DNA of 64,000 nucleotides from Cladorhizidae sp. MBARI D1340-BT2 (taxonomy: Eukaryota > Porifera > Demospongiae > Poecilosclerida > Cladorhizidae): assembly GCA_028752905.1 (NCBI GenBank), contig JAQNBH010000017.1, positions 32,811,908-32,875,907 on the forward strand, read 5' to 3'. Below, piece after piece: positions 36,701-51,700 of this stretch. The notes under the pieces were generated by a model that saw only the letters and a list, made by a program, of their open reading frames with translations, had not been told where the DNA came from and searched no databases. How positions within the stretch are numbered: position 1 is the stretch's first letter; each line of letters starts with the position of its first letter. A program made the position numbers and the translations under genes.

Positions 36701-39700
36701 GGAGCATTTTCAGAATTTGTAGCAGCTCTGTCCCACCATTTAGGGATGCTAAGAGGCAGCCAATGTGAGCTTTAGCTGAGATATGAGTATTGGGGGAGGA
36801 GTGAGGGGTGGGGGTTAGCAGTCTGTACTTACTTGAAGCCAAGACTTTCATTGAGGTTGATGGTTTCTGGTGCCACACCCTCCCCAATGTTTCTCCACAG
36901 TGCATCCTTTCCATCCTTCCCCAACTTATCCAAGATAGAGTGCACCCAAGGGAAGCGAGATGCTAGTAGCTGTTATGAGCAAATAAATTCATGCATTATT
37001 AATGCTTGCAAAGCTATGCATTATAATTGCCCCCTAAAGTGCACATAGGAGATTCACAATAATTATGATGCTTGCCAAAACGTATCATACATCGTTGTAT
37101 GGGAAGGAGAGGAGGGGAGAGACAGGGTACACTTTACCCCATACCTCCAAAGAGAACATGTTTCTCTTTCCTCCACCCCTCCCCCCACCCCAAAAAAAAC
37201 TCGAGATAGAATCGTACTTAGTATTATTCTATGATGCCATATAATGATACCATATGATAGAACATTATGATATAATACGATCCTATTCCATCATTGAGTA
37301 TTGAGTAATTGAGTGTCTGACCAACAGATGCGGTTGATGAACTGCAACATCAGTTGCTTAACTTCTAGTAAAATTATGGTGTGTGAACAAGAACAAGTTC
37401 ATTGGTGCTCAGTAGATCCCGTGCTTGTGGCAGGTATCATTTCAAGAATACAAGGAGAAGGACAATCCTTGGAAAAAGGTGGCGAGTCAGATTAAAAGTG
37501 TAGATCACTCTCTGGTTGTGTTCTAGCTGATATAACCAGCTAGTGGTTCATTCCCATACTGCTAGTACTAGATTGCACTAGTTATACAAGAGTAACTTAT
37601 TGTCCACAAACACCACATGAATGCTCTAGCTGGATCTGCAGTCGTAGCTACCCATTGATGGTCAAGCTGAGCTTGATTCAAGATTGTTTCTGTAACCCTA
37701 TATATCAGCACAAAATACGATGATCAATAGAATATGATATGGCAATTCGATATGTTTGGTGAGTGTCTATGTTTGGTGAGTGTCATACTGTGAATTATAT
37801 TTGGTGAGTTTATATTGTGAACTATATTTGGTGAGTGTCATATTGTGAACTATAATTGGTGAGTGTCATATAACTATGTTTGGAGAGTGTCATATTGTGA
37901 ACTACATTTGGTAAGTGTCATATACTATATTTGGTAAGTGTTATATTGTGAACTATATTTGGTGAGTTTCATATTGTGAACTATATTTGGTAAGTGTTAT
38001 ATTGTGAACTATATTTGGAGAGCGTTATATTGTGAACTATATTTGGAGAGTGTCATATTGTGGACTATATTTGGTGAGTGTCATATTGTGAACTATATTT
38101 GGAGAGTGTCATATTGTGGACTACATTTGGTGAGTGTCATACTATATTTGGTAAGTGTTATATTGTGAACTACATTTGGTGAGTGTCATATTGTGAACTA
38201 TATTTGGTGAGTGTCATATTGTGGACTATATTTGGTGAGTGTCATATTGTGAACTATGTTTGGTGAGTGTCATATTGTGAACTACATTTGGTGAGTGTCA
38301 TATTGTGAACTATATTTGGTGAGTGTCATATTAACTATATTTGGTAAGAATCATATTGCGAACTATATTTGGTGAGTGTCATATTGTGGACTATATTTGG
38401 TGAGTGTCATATTAACTATGTTTGGTGAGTGTCATAATTATTGTGAACTATATTTTGTAAGTGTCATATTGTGAACTATATTTGGTGAGTATCATATTGT
38501 GAACTATATTTGGTGAGTGTCATATAACTATATTTGGTAAGTATCATATTGCGAACTATATTTGGTGAGTGTTATATTGTGGACTATATTTGGTGAGCAT
38601 CACATTAACTATATTTGGTAAGTATCATATTGTGAACTATATTTGGTGAGTGTTATATTGTGGACTATATTTGGTGAGTGTCACATTAACTATATTTGGT
38701 AATAGTTGGTAAGTATCATATTGTGTACTATATTTGGTGAGTGTCATTGTGGACTATATTTGGTGAGTATCATATTAACTATATTTGGTAAGTATCATAT
38801 TGCAAACTATATTTGGTGAGTGTCATATTGTGGACTATGTTTGGTGAGTGTCATATTGTGAACTATATTTGGCGAGTGTCATATTAACTATATTTGGTAA
38901 GTGTCATATTAACTATATTTGGTAAGCGTCATATTGTGGACTGTATTTGGTGAGTGTCATATTGTGAACTATATTTGGTGAGTGTCATATTAACTATATT
39001 TGGTAAGTATCATATTGTGAACTATATTTGGTGAGTGTCATATCGTGGACTATATTTGGTGAGTGACTATGTTTGGTGAGCGTCATATTGTGAACTATAT
39101 TTGGTGAGTATCATATTGTGAACTATATTTGGTGAGTGTCATATTGTGAACTCGCCTATAAAGATAAAAAGAAATGTAAGAACAATTCTTTCTTATTAAA
39201 GGATTCAAGGCATGGTGTAAGTTGATTTTTTGTGTGTGTGTTTTAAGATAAAAACAAGTGAAGACACAGCTGCAAGTAGCTGTCAGAGTGTTCCAGGTCA
39301 GTTTTCAGTAATTTGGAGATACATGTAATATTTGTCTAGATTATAGAATGGGAAATGTTCTACTACTTTTGGTCCTAATAATCGTCTTATTCATTGAGAA
39401 AAAATACTTTTGAACGTCTTTCACACCCACTCCAATGCCTGCAATGTCATTTAGCCCTCTCAATCAAGCAGGGGCAATTGTGGCCCCACCCACTTCAGCA
39501 ATATAAAATTTGCAGTATATATAAGGCATCGTACCAGCAATGCCTGCCACTGAGAATCTGACATCCAGTCAAATGGTTTCTTTCCAAATTGAATAATGAG
39601 TCCATTATCAGCCTCTTCAGCTGAGCCCAATTGAGATGTCAGTCCTCCTACGACAAACTTTTGACCTTGAGTAGGAGAGATGAGGAACTCTTGCTCTTCC

Positions 39701-42700
39701 CTAATGGCTCTGCCTTGACTAATCTCAATCTGTAGAAGGACCACACAGAGGTTGGCTTAGTAATAGAAGGTGTTACAAAATAATACACAATGCCATATTG
39801 TATTTCCTAGAACAAGTGCATTTTATTCATTTCATGAGCTGCCTAGCTGTGTGTACTAACTGAGGGTGTGTACTAATTGAGGAAAACTCCATTATTTGAA
39901 CATGACCAACAGGCATGCATAATATAGTTTACGTGATCACCCCAGCGACTGTCATTGTTGATCTCTTCAACCTCTTTTCTGTGTAGTTTTCCTGTCTAAC
40001 AGAGGCTATTTGCTGTCCATGTGACCCATCTGTCTCTACTGAATTTCTGCAACTTTTGGAAGATTTGATTATCACTCAACTGGTGACAGGTTGCCAAGCC
40101 TTCTTGACCCATTCTAGACAGCATTTTTTCTGAAGCTTTCATATTTCTAGCTGGTGAGCGGTCTAATCAAGGGTGTGTACTATTTGATATAAATGGTGCA
40201 TGGTCTAATCAAGGATATACGGTATATAGTGTCCAGAAATATTGCAAAGAGCAACAGCAATAAAACAACAACAACAACAACAACAACCGGATTGTTGACT
40301 AAAATCTGTCGACATAATAGTTGACATAACTTTGTGAGCAAAAAAATATCAATTTATTACCTCTTCAGAGAGCATGAATGAGAAGAGATGCCTGTCTTTT
40401 TCAAAGTAACCTTTTACAAAATGATGGTAGGCCATCTGTGTCATTTTCACCAGGGAATTGTCTCTTGCAATGTGGCTGTACATTCAAGTACAAATCAGTG
40501 TTAATCAGAACAGTGTCCATAGCCAATAGAGTAACCAAGGAAGAGAGCAAGGTCATCTTGTATGATAGCCCATCTGTTTGTGGTCAATTCACTGACCTTC
40601 CAGTTTTCTCTAAGAAGGCGAGGAAGACTGATAGCATGGTGGCATAAGAGACCTGATAGATGGGCAGAATGGCACCCATGAACCACACTATGGCCATGAT
40701 CACACCTGCTTGGGAGGCCAACTTCTCCAGCAGGCTTAGGTGCATCTCGCTCATCAGAGAGTAGGATGCTTTTGCCGTAGCAAGGCTGCATTCATGTTGG
40801 GCAAGGTAACATAACATTATCATCAAGTGTTCTAGTCTATAGATCTAGGTAACACATAATATGTCCTATCCATTACAAAATTTGGACATCTGAAGTAAAA
40901 GAGAGCTAGATGATGTACTATCTGTATCAGTGCAACTGTTACAGGGTAACATGCACACACACACACACACACACAACCACACACACACACACACACACAC
41001 ACATCCAAACAAACAAACACACATACCTGGAATACTTTGCGTTTAAAATTAAATACCTGTTGACATTACTTCCTCAGTAAACACAGAGTTCACGAATTAT
41101 ATTTTACAGCTCACTCCATTCTGAGTATGAAGGCAGATTTCATTAATACACCAATTATTGCTGGGCCATTCAGCTCATTTCTTGAAGCTAGCTTCTTTCC
41201 TCTGCTACTAATATGGCACGATCAAAATAATCACTTTACCTTCTTATTCAGAAGTTTTGTTCTTTATCTTCATATTTAAATGACTATGAAAATTCATTAA
41301 CAGCGAAGAACTCCATATTTATGGTGTATGTTTAGAAACCTGGCTCATTTATGGATGTGTAAGTCCACTGTCTGCCATTATCTATAGATGTATTATGCTA
41401 GTCCACTGTCCGCCACTATCTATAGATGTGCAAGTCCACTGTCTGCCACTATCTATAGATGTGCAAGTCCACTGTCCGCCACTATCTATAGATGTGCAAG
41501 TCCACTGTCTGCCACTATCTATAGGTGTGCAATAGGCAATCCCTAGATCGTGATTTTGCAAGGAATCTGAAACATTAGCACCTCACCCTGATACTTTGAG
41601 TGCAGTACAGCTTGAAGCCAGTAATGTGCTCAAAACATTGTTCACTTTTTGTACACACAGTCAGATGTCTTCACAAGCCATACAATCAGACTGTGGATTA
41701 TTCTCTACTACTACTAGAAATTCATAGTTTGTTTAGCATAGTCTTAATCCAGATTTCTAGCTGAATATACATGTACTGTATCAGCGAGTATGCTAGTTCT
41801 CCTGCAAAATCTCCCCAAATTAAAGTTCATTTCATAGCCAAAACTCACATTGGCACTTTTAGCTGCCTAAATAGTGGTTTGGGCTGCAAAATTCAAAGCC
41901 TGCCTTGAATCCTTCGCTAGGATATAGTGATGTAAACTTTTATGTGTATTGCACTTACTCTATCACGTGATTATATATAGCGTGACTTCACTTGGTTTGA
42001 CTCTTTGTTGTAGTGTTAGTACTGTCTGTTGTAGTGATATGATAGTTGGATAAAGCCAAATGCTGTTGATTAAAATCACCTTCTCATCAATTTTTATTCA
42101 CTCGACGTTTCGACTAGATGCTCTAGTCTTCATCAGGATGAAGACTAGAGCATCTAGTCAAAACGTCGAGTGAATAAAAATTGAAGTTGATTATTGAGAA
42201 AGTGATTTTAATGTTATTATGTCAACTGAGAGTTCATTGAGTGCTGTTGATTTCTCGAATTTATACAACTATCTTAAAAGAGACTCGAGTGACTAATATT
42301 ACACCATGGATGTGCTCCGGAACCCATCATGACTGGATTTGGTCCAAAATTCACCTACAGCTCCGAATCAGTGGAAGCACTGGCACAGGACATTTACAAA
42401 TGTTATCAAAGAATGTGGTGAGCATGCCCCGAACAAGTTTAGAACTCTGATTAACTACGTATCTCACCACGTCTTTGATTATATTGAGGACTGCCCCAAC
42501 TATGAGATCGCAATTGAAGCAGTGACGCAGTTGTAAGTCAAAATACAAAAATAAATATTTGTCCGGCATCTACTCACCACTAGAAGACAGCAGCCAGGGG
42601 GTAGCCTCAGTAAATTCCAGATGGACCTTAAAATAGCTTTTGATGAAGCAAATGCATTGGATCTGGTACAGAACTCTGAAGCATATGCATTACCTGATTC

Positions 42701-45700
42701 TCATATAGCTGCAGCAATGACTACACCCCAAGCTAAGGAACATGGTGAAGTGGTCGCTCTTACCGATCCTTCCCTTGCTGTAACCTATGTGCACAAGAGG
42801 AAGTGCTTCCTCTGTGGAGGTGCACAATAAGGAGAGTTTGCCCAGCCCTAAATGAACAGTGCCACAACTGTGGTCATTTTGCAAAACCATGCCTGTTTAA
42901 AACTCATAAATCTAGCAAAAGTATAACAAATGTAGAGTTTTCACCAACAATTTGCTCAATCATTGCTGCCTGTCCCAGAAGCCTGAATCAAGCCTCCATG
43001 CTCTTCTCTGTGTGTGGACAAAATCTTTCAGCTCTAATTGACTCAGAAAGCTCTGATAGCTTCATAAATAAACGGGTTTTGGGAAGCTGAAACTTCGTAT
43101 TCACCCTTCATCGCAGGACATTTCTATGGCCCTTACAACAGTAAAGACCTCTATTCTAGGTCACTGTTTTGCAGTCATTAGCCTAACTGATCATGTCTAT
43201 ACAGCCACATGCCTTGGTGTTCTCAAAAATCTCTGTAGCGACATAATCCTTGTACAAACCTACCAGAAAGAACACAAAAGTGTCAATATCAAGTTTGGTA
43301 GTGAGTTAGTAATACATCATTCAATGCCAGTCTATGCTCTTGCAGTAGCTTCACTTGGCAAGCCATCAGTCTTCGTCAACCTTCTTCCTGGCTCTAAACC
43401 AATAACAACTAATTTGTGATGTTTCAGCAAAGATGATCGGGAATTTATACACCAAGAAATTACTCAACTTCTGTAAGCTTACCTTGGCGGGCACAAGTTA
43501 TTATTGTCAAAGATCCCTTATTCCGACACAAGAAAAGGCTTTGTATCGACTATTCTCAGACAGTAAATCAGTCTACTGAACTCGATGGGTATCCACTTCT
43601 CTGTATTGATGAGATGGTCAACAACCTTGCTAGTTACTGTCAACATTTGATTTGAAAAGTGCTTACTATCAAGTCCCAAAAAAAGAATCTGACATAAAGT
43701 TTACAGGTTTCGAGGCCAATGGGAGATGCAACCATTTTTGTCGCACCTATTTGGTGTTACCAATGGTGTTGCCATTTTTCAAAGGGCTATGGATAAAATG
43801 GTTGAAGACGAAGGACTCAAGGACACTTTTCCATACATGGACAACATAACTGTTGCAGGTAATGACCAAAAAGAACACGATACGAAGGTCTGGAGATTTC
43901 TTGAAGCTGCCTAGCACAGAAATCTGGGGGGTTGTGTAGGTAATAGCACCATCAAAGCAGATCATGAAAGACTCCATTCTCTTCAGGAATTTCCTATTCC
44001 CTCCAATAGTCAGTCTCTTCTCAGGGTTGTGGGAATGTTTGCATACCACGCAAAATGGATACCAAACTTCTCTGACATGATACAGCTGCTTATGAGTGCT
44101 GTATCTTTTCCACTAGACAAGACTGCCTTGACCGCTTTTTCACTCCATAGATGAAAGCTGTCCATTTGTGGTGGAGTGCGACTCTTCAGAGGTTGCATTT
44201 CTGCAACACTAAATCAATGCCTTTATGTCAAGAACACTGCAGAATAGTGAACTACACTATGCACTGTAGAGAAGGAGGCCACCACAACCATAGAAGCAGT
44301 GCTCAAATGGCGCCATTTTCTTGCTGGTCGGCACTTCGCCCTAATAGCTGATGAACATTCAGTGGCCTTCATGTTGGATAATAAGAAGTGTTCAAAGTTC
44401 AAAAACAAGACTGAAGACTTGAACTGTGAAATATCAACCCAGCAAGGACAATATGGCACCATACAATGTCAATGTCAGGCTTGAGTGATATCCACACAGC
44501 TCTATGTCACCCAGGAGTACCCAAATGTTCCGGTCCAAGAATCTCCCACATTTTCCGTTTGCATTACCCTGTCCCAATAAGAATTCATTGACAGTCATCA
44601 AGTGCCCTGATCAGTTATTCAGTTTTTAAGGCAGGACTAGTTATATCCATCTTCAATACAGACAGGAAAACTTCACCAACCAAAAAGCATATCTTTCAGT
44701 ACAGGCTCTGCCATAGCCTTCTTTGCACTTGGTAGCAGTTCCCAGAGAGCAAACCAAGCAGCAGTACTGAGTGCAGGTCATTCATTCTACTTACAATGTA
44801 GCACATTCATTAGCTCGTGGAGTTACCCAATGGATCATTCTTACCCACGGTTTCATTCCACAATTGAAAACAAGAATAATCGTGGACATGCATTGGAACA
44901 TTTGGAGTCTTCTGGTACTAACTAATAACTATTCTATGCACTTATGTGAGTAGGGAAACAGAGATACACAGAAATACAGAGAGAAACAGAGGGATATCTT
45001 TAAAAATGAATCTCAATTTTTATTTATTGTTTGGTTTCGGGATCCTAACCCTCTAAGCATGCTAGGAGTCTTAACATTGGCCAGAACCACTGTTTAGGCA
45101 GCTAAGAAGCTGTGATGTGAGCTTTGGAATTTTCACCGTCCATCACTTTGAAATAAAGGTCACAACAAATAAGGAATGCTAATACAGCCACCAATATACT
45201 GCTTTTTAGAATCTGTATATTGATTGGTATATATGGTTTTATATGGTAATGGGTGATATAACTGATTATGGTCTACAAGGTACACACTTGCTGCTTGACC
45301 AGTCAATGTAGGCTTTAAATTTATTGCATGTACATGCTACCTTTGCATTGCATCCTCATAAGCATTATTCAACAGGAGAGTGGTCTTAGTGATGATAGGT
45401 ACTTCCATGTGACCATTTTCCTGTTCCACAAGCACCTGCAGGAGTTCATTCTCTGTTTCCATCAATTTCAAAGACTGGAAAAACATTTCAGCTCTGAGCT
45501 GCTCTCGGTTGTGTGACATCTTCTGGTTTTGTAGGCATAGGAAGGCGTCCAGGATAGACTGCTGTATTCCTGCAATCTCGGGGTGGAAGACGACTATGCT
45601 GACAAGCGAGGCAACATCAGGTGGCACAACATCCAATGAGTCATGAGAGAGCAGGACAAGTCTGAAGCTATGGCTGCACTGCACCTCAGCGCCTTTGATC

Positions 45701-48700
45701 TGTGGAGTGGTTATTGTAAGATTATCATAAATTTGACACATTTTTGAACATCCACCTTCATTTTGATGGTGTGTTTCGATTGTTGCAGAGATCTTCTGCA
45801 TTGCAGAATTTCCTGCAGGACAGGGTTGCCAATTAGCTCTTTTGTGCTGACATTAGAAATTAGGAGTATCAACCCTTTCTCCACGGCTCTTATCAACACC
45901 TTATCCATATCTAGGTCCTATATAGAAAAATGAAGAAAAACTTTGAAACACAGGCATATTTAGAATAAGCACATATTACATAGACACAGAGCTATAGGTG
46001 AGATGGAAATCAGGTAAGGGCACATACCATCAAGATAAAGACCACCTCCTCTGTGAAGACCAGAAACACAAGAAAATTTCAAAATTTTCTTTGAGTGTTA
46101 AATATAATGTTATGCTATAATTATCAGACATATCCCCATCTTGTATCAACAATTCAGTTAAACTATATATGTATAGCAGTAACATGCATTCTTATACCTG
46201 GTATTTTGCAGACAACACATTATCACCGCCCTTCTTTATCCAGTCTTCAGCCATGCCCAGAGGGTCCAACACTAAAGGCCAGGTGCTGGAGTAAGGGCAA
46301 GCCAAGATGGCAGCATTCTGCTGACTACTTGAGTCTACAGGAAGACCTTCGAGGGCAAGTTGATAGAGTGAAGGCTGCAACAACAAGGTAAGATTCAGGT
46401 GATAATCAACTAATGGGTAAGGAAGGAGGAGGGGGGTGTTATGGCGCACCAATCCAAGAATAAATTCTGGGTATCCTGCCAGGTCTAGGTTGTGTTGGTC
46501 AGAAGTGGGAAAACCTTGTGACTTGCATACGGCTAGAAGTTTTTCAAAGAAGATGTGTCGAGCATTAGTCTTCAGAGGTCCACAGTAGACTGTGATGGCT
46601 GCTGCAAGGATGCACTTAGCTGCCAGTATCTTTGGCGTGGGAAGTAAGTTCAGTTTAGATTGCCAAGCTTCTTGTCTATCCTTCAAACTGAATTAAAAAT
46701 GATTGTAATATTAATTTTTAACACTGGGAGTATTTAATAAACTGAAAATCTAAATTTGATCACTAAGACAACTCAAGTTAAATGTGTGTATATGCATGTA
46801 TATGTGTATGTGTATATATTTAATTGTAGACCTGTCCAGAAGATGGTGGGCTGATTTTAGCTTCTCCGAGAGTTGCTGGCAAGTCTGGGTTATAGAGTAC
46901 TTCTCCATCACACATTTATCAAAACTCTCCTGGAGCTCGTCCACTTCTGTCTGAAGGACCACCAGCATTTCCTTTCCACCCTCTGCTTCTTCTGTCACAT
47001 TCTCCAAGTTAGAAGTAGCTCCATACTTGTGCAAGAAACTAGCTTCTTGAAACTTTGTAGAGGAACCAGATTCATGCTGCAGAGATGCCTCCATTTCTTG
47101 TAACTCTGATTCGGCTCTATTATACAAAAAAAAAGTGGGTGTACACTTTGCAAAACCAAAAAAATGCCCCGGTGACAAAGCTGAAGAAATTATGGGACAT
47201 TTACACTGAATATAGCCTTCAATGTGGAACTTTAAATTAGGTAAAAATTCATGACTGCCCAGTTAATCAGAACACTTTGCACTGAATAAAGTGTGTACAT
47301 GTGCAGCAAGAGGTACCTGGTGAGTTTCTCCATGGCAAGCTTGTAGAGCTTGAGCATGTCATTGTATTCTACAATAGATATTGCAAAGTTACACATGAGT
47401 GCTGCTGATTCTGCTGTATAACGTGCCATAGAGACAGTGATGAAGCCTGACTTCTTGCCCATAGGGGAAGTTGAAAACCTCCCATCAGATCCATCAACCT
47501 TGGACTCGCAGTCCAATAGAGGCACATTTTTCCCTGGAACAGCAACCTTGGAGAGGATCAAGTTTACAGCATCTGTTGACAGGCCCTCTTCCCATTTCAA
47601 GTTCTTCAACATGTCAAGGAACTTCTGAGAATCACCAATGGCAATCTGGATAGAGTTCCACAGTTCCTTTGCCATCTTTGACGTGTTAGCTGATGAGTTC
47701 AGCTGCTTTATTTTGGATGTGAATGTTGCACTGTGGCCTGCACTACTGCGGGTGCTATTACTGACAGGAGTTGAGCTAGACCAATTCTGTTTTGCTGCCA
47801 ATCCATGCTGCTTCAGGAGAGTCAACATGAGATCCATGATGGTACCAACTAAATGCGGTGGGTTATTCAGGCTCTTGATCTGGTCTATGGTGTTGCGATC
47901 AATCTTGCGATGCCATTGCTCAGCTGCCTCCTTGGATTTCATCATGGAGATCTTGGCTTCCATTTCCTCACTTTTCGCAAACGTAACATGATCTCGAGCC
48001 TTCTGCAGAATGTCCTCATTTTGTGAGAACTTCTTGTCTGTGCAGAGAAGCAGCACTTCATCCTCATCATCTGCTTCCACCATCTTCCTCTCCTGCTCAC
48101 TTACCATCATCATGGCACTGTACACACTAGAGCTCTCGCCCATAACAGCCTTCAGCATCTCCAACTTACACGACTTTGACGTTAAAGAGTTGAGAAGTGC
48201 ACTGGCTGACTTGTTGGCTTGATCATGCTGCTGCTTGAGCTCCTTAAGCATTGTCTTCAACTGGACAACCTGTTTACGAGTGTTGTGTAGAGCAACCAGT
48301 GCCTTGTTCAGCTTAGACTTGTCTGCCATAGCTTCAGCATGCTTTGTGAGGAACATTTCAGTAAAACATTCAAGAAATTGTAGGAGAGTTCTATGTCCCA
48401 CGTATGACATCTCTCTTCTCTTTGTGTGGGTGAATGCTGCATTCAGTTTTAGCACTTTTTCCAGAAGTATTTCATACGTGAAGGATCTCGAGTCTGCAAG
48501 AGTTTGCAGAGACCCACACGTGGAATATTGCCCAGGTTGTACCAAGTAGTCTGGTTGCAGGCCTGCCTGCATAAGTTGACCGGTTTCTTGCAAAACAAAA
48601 TTGTGGACGGAGGACAGACACTTCATTAGGGGAACCCTGTGTCAAGAGAGATGTGCAGCAAATGGAGTCAAAAATACACTTGCAGTAACTATAACAAACC

Positions 48701-51700
48701 TTAAGGGTTCCTCTATTTCAGTTGCATGTAGATCGCTTGAGAAGAAGTAACTTGTTGAGTTCATCAAAGACTCATTGGTCCAGTCGCATATCCATATGAT
48801 GTGGGTTCCTTGCAGCAGCCCCTTGTAATCACTGCAATCACAATAGTTGAGGTTACAAGCACAAATTTTTACATGTACTACTTGGAAATTGGAAGCAAGT
48901 TTATTCAACTAGTTAGTGGATACTTATCATCGAGCAGAGAAGCACATACAACCACAAATGGCTTTCTCAAAGAGGTTGGGGAAAAGTTGTTCAAAATTTG
49001 AAACTACTTAGCTGTCTGTATACTCTACATGTGATTTCTTGTGGTGGTAATAACAGTGTATGCATGTAGGTAGTAATGTCAGTGGTGCATGTCTAAATAA
49101 CAAAATGGACAGAACTGGACCAAAACGGACCAATATAGAACCAAATACTGACAGAAGTGGAACAAAATGGACCAAAACGTACGGAACAAAATGGGGAACA
49201 AAACTGGAGTCAAGAAACAGAAGCTAAACTAATACAGGGCACAAAAACCCAAAGCAGACTACATAATACAAAATGGAGCCAATCAGACTCAAACGGAACC
49301 AAAATGTACCAAAACGGACTTCTACAATGTAATACAAAGTGTTGTTCTTTTAGTAATCACTCTATTCATCTTTTCACATACATCATCATCAGATACTTGC
49401 AGACTTTCTCACCTTACATTCTATAATATCATCTTCCTCTCTATTTTATAACTGTTAAATTTCTGTTTCTTCATTGGAAACTCTGTTCTTTCACTTTTTT
49501 GTGACAAGGCCTCATGTGTGGTTGGAACAATCTAGTGTCTATCTGTGGATTTCAGATATTTTCCTATTACTTTGGACCCAACATTTAAAAATTTGGCATT
49601 GGACGGTATGTCTGCAACATTCCATACCACTTGCTATTCAGGGGTATTTGGGATTAACTTTCCCTTTGTGCTTGCCACATGGCCTTCAAAATATCAGTTA
49701 CTCTTCTCTCAAGGTGGTGTATCACTTCAGAGACAAGGTCAGAATTCAGTTGACTGCTCTGATATTTGAGCCTCTTTCATAAGTGTAGATTATACAAAAA
49801 TGTAGTTTTGTGTTCTAGGGATTTTTCCCGCAATTAAAGCTCTTGTAACTGATGAGATTGATTGAGTAGATCACAAGCCAATTTGAGTTCATTTAGAAGG
49901 GTTTTTTCCAATTAAAGTGAATTACACAACATAAATTATTGTGTTTGCTTAATGCCTTCTAGAACCCTTCTCACCACCTATCTGGCCAAATAGCTTACAA
50001 CAGGTCATTGAAAGACAACTTGCCGATATGACATCTTGTATATGAACAACCCGCCAGACAAGTTACAAGTAGTCTAATGTTCATGTGACAACCCCCCAGA
50101 CAAGTTACAAGTAGTCTAATGCTCATGTGGCAACCCCCCAGACAAGTTATAAGTAGTCTAATGTTCATGTGACAACCTGCCAGACAAGTTACAAGTAGTC
50201 TAATGTTCATGTGACAACCCCCCAGACAAGTTACAAGTAGTCTAATGTTCATGTGACAACCCCCCAGACAAGTTACAAGTAGTCTAATGTTCATGTGACA
50301 ACCCCCCCCAGACAAGTTACAAGTAGTCTAATGTTCATGTGGCAGACATTATTCAAATTCTATCCATTTGTGTCAATTTTAGTCTTTTTGGTTCATTTTG
50401 GTTCTGTTTGATTCTGGTTGGCTACATTTTGTTTTATTTTAGTTTTCTAGTGGTCTGCTTTCTTAGTGGTCTGCATATTTTTATTTCCTAGTGTTCTGCT
50501 TATTTTAATTTCCTAGTGGTCTGCTTATTTTAGTTTCCTAGTGGTCTACTTATTTTAGTTTCCTAGTGGTCTGCTTATTTTAGTTTCGTAGTGGTAGTTT
50601 CCAAGTGGCTGCTTATTTTAGTTTCCTAATGGTCTGCTTATTTTAGTCTCTTAGTTGGTCTGCTTATTATAGTTTCCAGGTGGTCTGCTTATTTTAGTTT
50701 GTTAGTGGTCTGCTTATTATAGTTTCTGTTTATTTTAGCTTCTTAGTCGTCTGCTTATAATAGGTCTGCTTATTTTAGTTTCGTAGTGGTCTGCTTATTT
50801 TAGTTTCGTAGTGGTCTGCTTATTTTAGTTTCTTAGTGGTCAGCTTATTATAGTTTCCAGGTGGTCTGCTTATTTTCGTTTCCTGGTGGCTGCTTATTTT
50901 AGTTTCTTAGTCATCTGCTTATTATAGTGTCCTAGTGGTCTGCTTATTTTAGTTTCCTAGGGGTCTACTTATTTTAGTTTTCTAGTTGTCTGCTTATTTT
51001 AGTTTCGTAGTGGTCTGGTTTCGTAGTGGTCTGCTTATTTTAGTTTCCTAGTGGTCTGCTTATTTTAGTTTCGTAGTGGTCTGCTTATTTTAGTTTCATA
51101 GTGGTCTGCTTATTTTAGTTTTCTAGTGGCTGCTTATTTTAGTTTTCTAGTGGCTGCTTATTTTAGTTTCTTAGTGGTCAGCTTATTTTAGTTTCTTAGT
51201 GGTCAGCTTATTTTAGTTTCTTAGTGGTCAGCTTATTATAGTTTCCAGGTGGTCTGCTTATTTTCGTTTCCTGGTGGCTGCTTATTTTAGTTTCTTAGTG
51301 GCTGCTTATTTTAGTTTCTTAGTCGTCTGCTTATTGCTTATTTTAGTTTCCTAGTCATCTGCTTATTACTAGTGGTCTGCTTATTTTAGTCTTTTAGTTT
51401 TCTAGTTTTTTCGATGTATTCGTTTGTTTCTGTCTATTTTGGTTCTGTTTTGGTCTATTTTTGGCCATTTTTGTTTCATTTCTGTCCATTTTGACATTTA
51501 GACAGACCCGAAGCCAGAGTTTGCAGAAGCTAAAGTCCAGGTCCTCAATTTTGGGGGCCACTTCAGTTTATAAGTCCACTCCTTCTGCTTTAAGAGATCT
51601 GCAAAAAAAATTGCTTTTTTGGTGCAAAATCAAGAACTGAAATTCCTAAGCTTGGTATGGTCATGCTAGTAGTAGTATACCTAATACTAAAACTTGGTAT

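Noticed and set aside
35801..39152. CRISPR-like arrays
   Set aside because: Units are contiguous with no unique spacers, and the genome is clearly eukaryotic; these are minisatellites.
47638..48549. Plus-strand frames opposite the stalk exon
   Set aside because: The minus-strand frame carries coiled coil and microtubule-binding motifs with correct splice phases; the plus-strand frames are its shadow.
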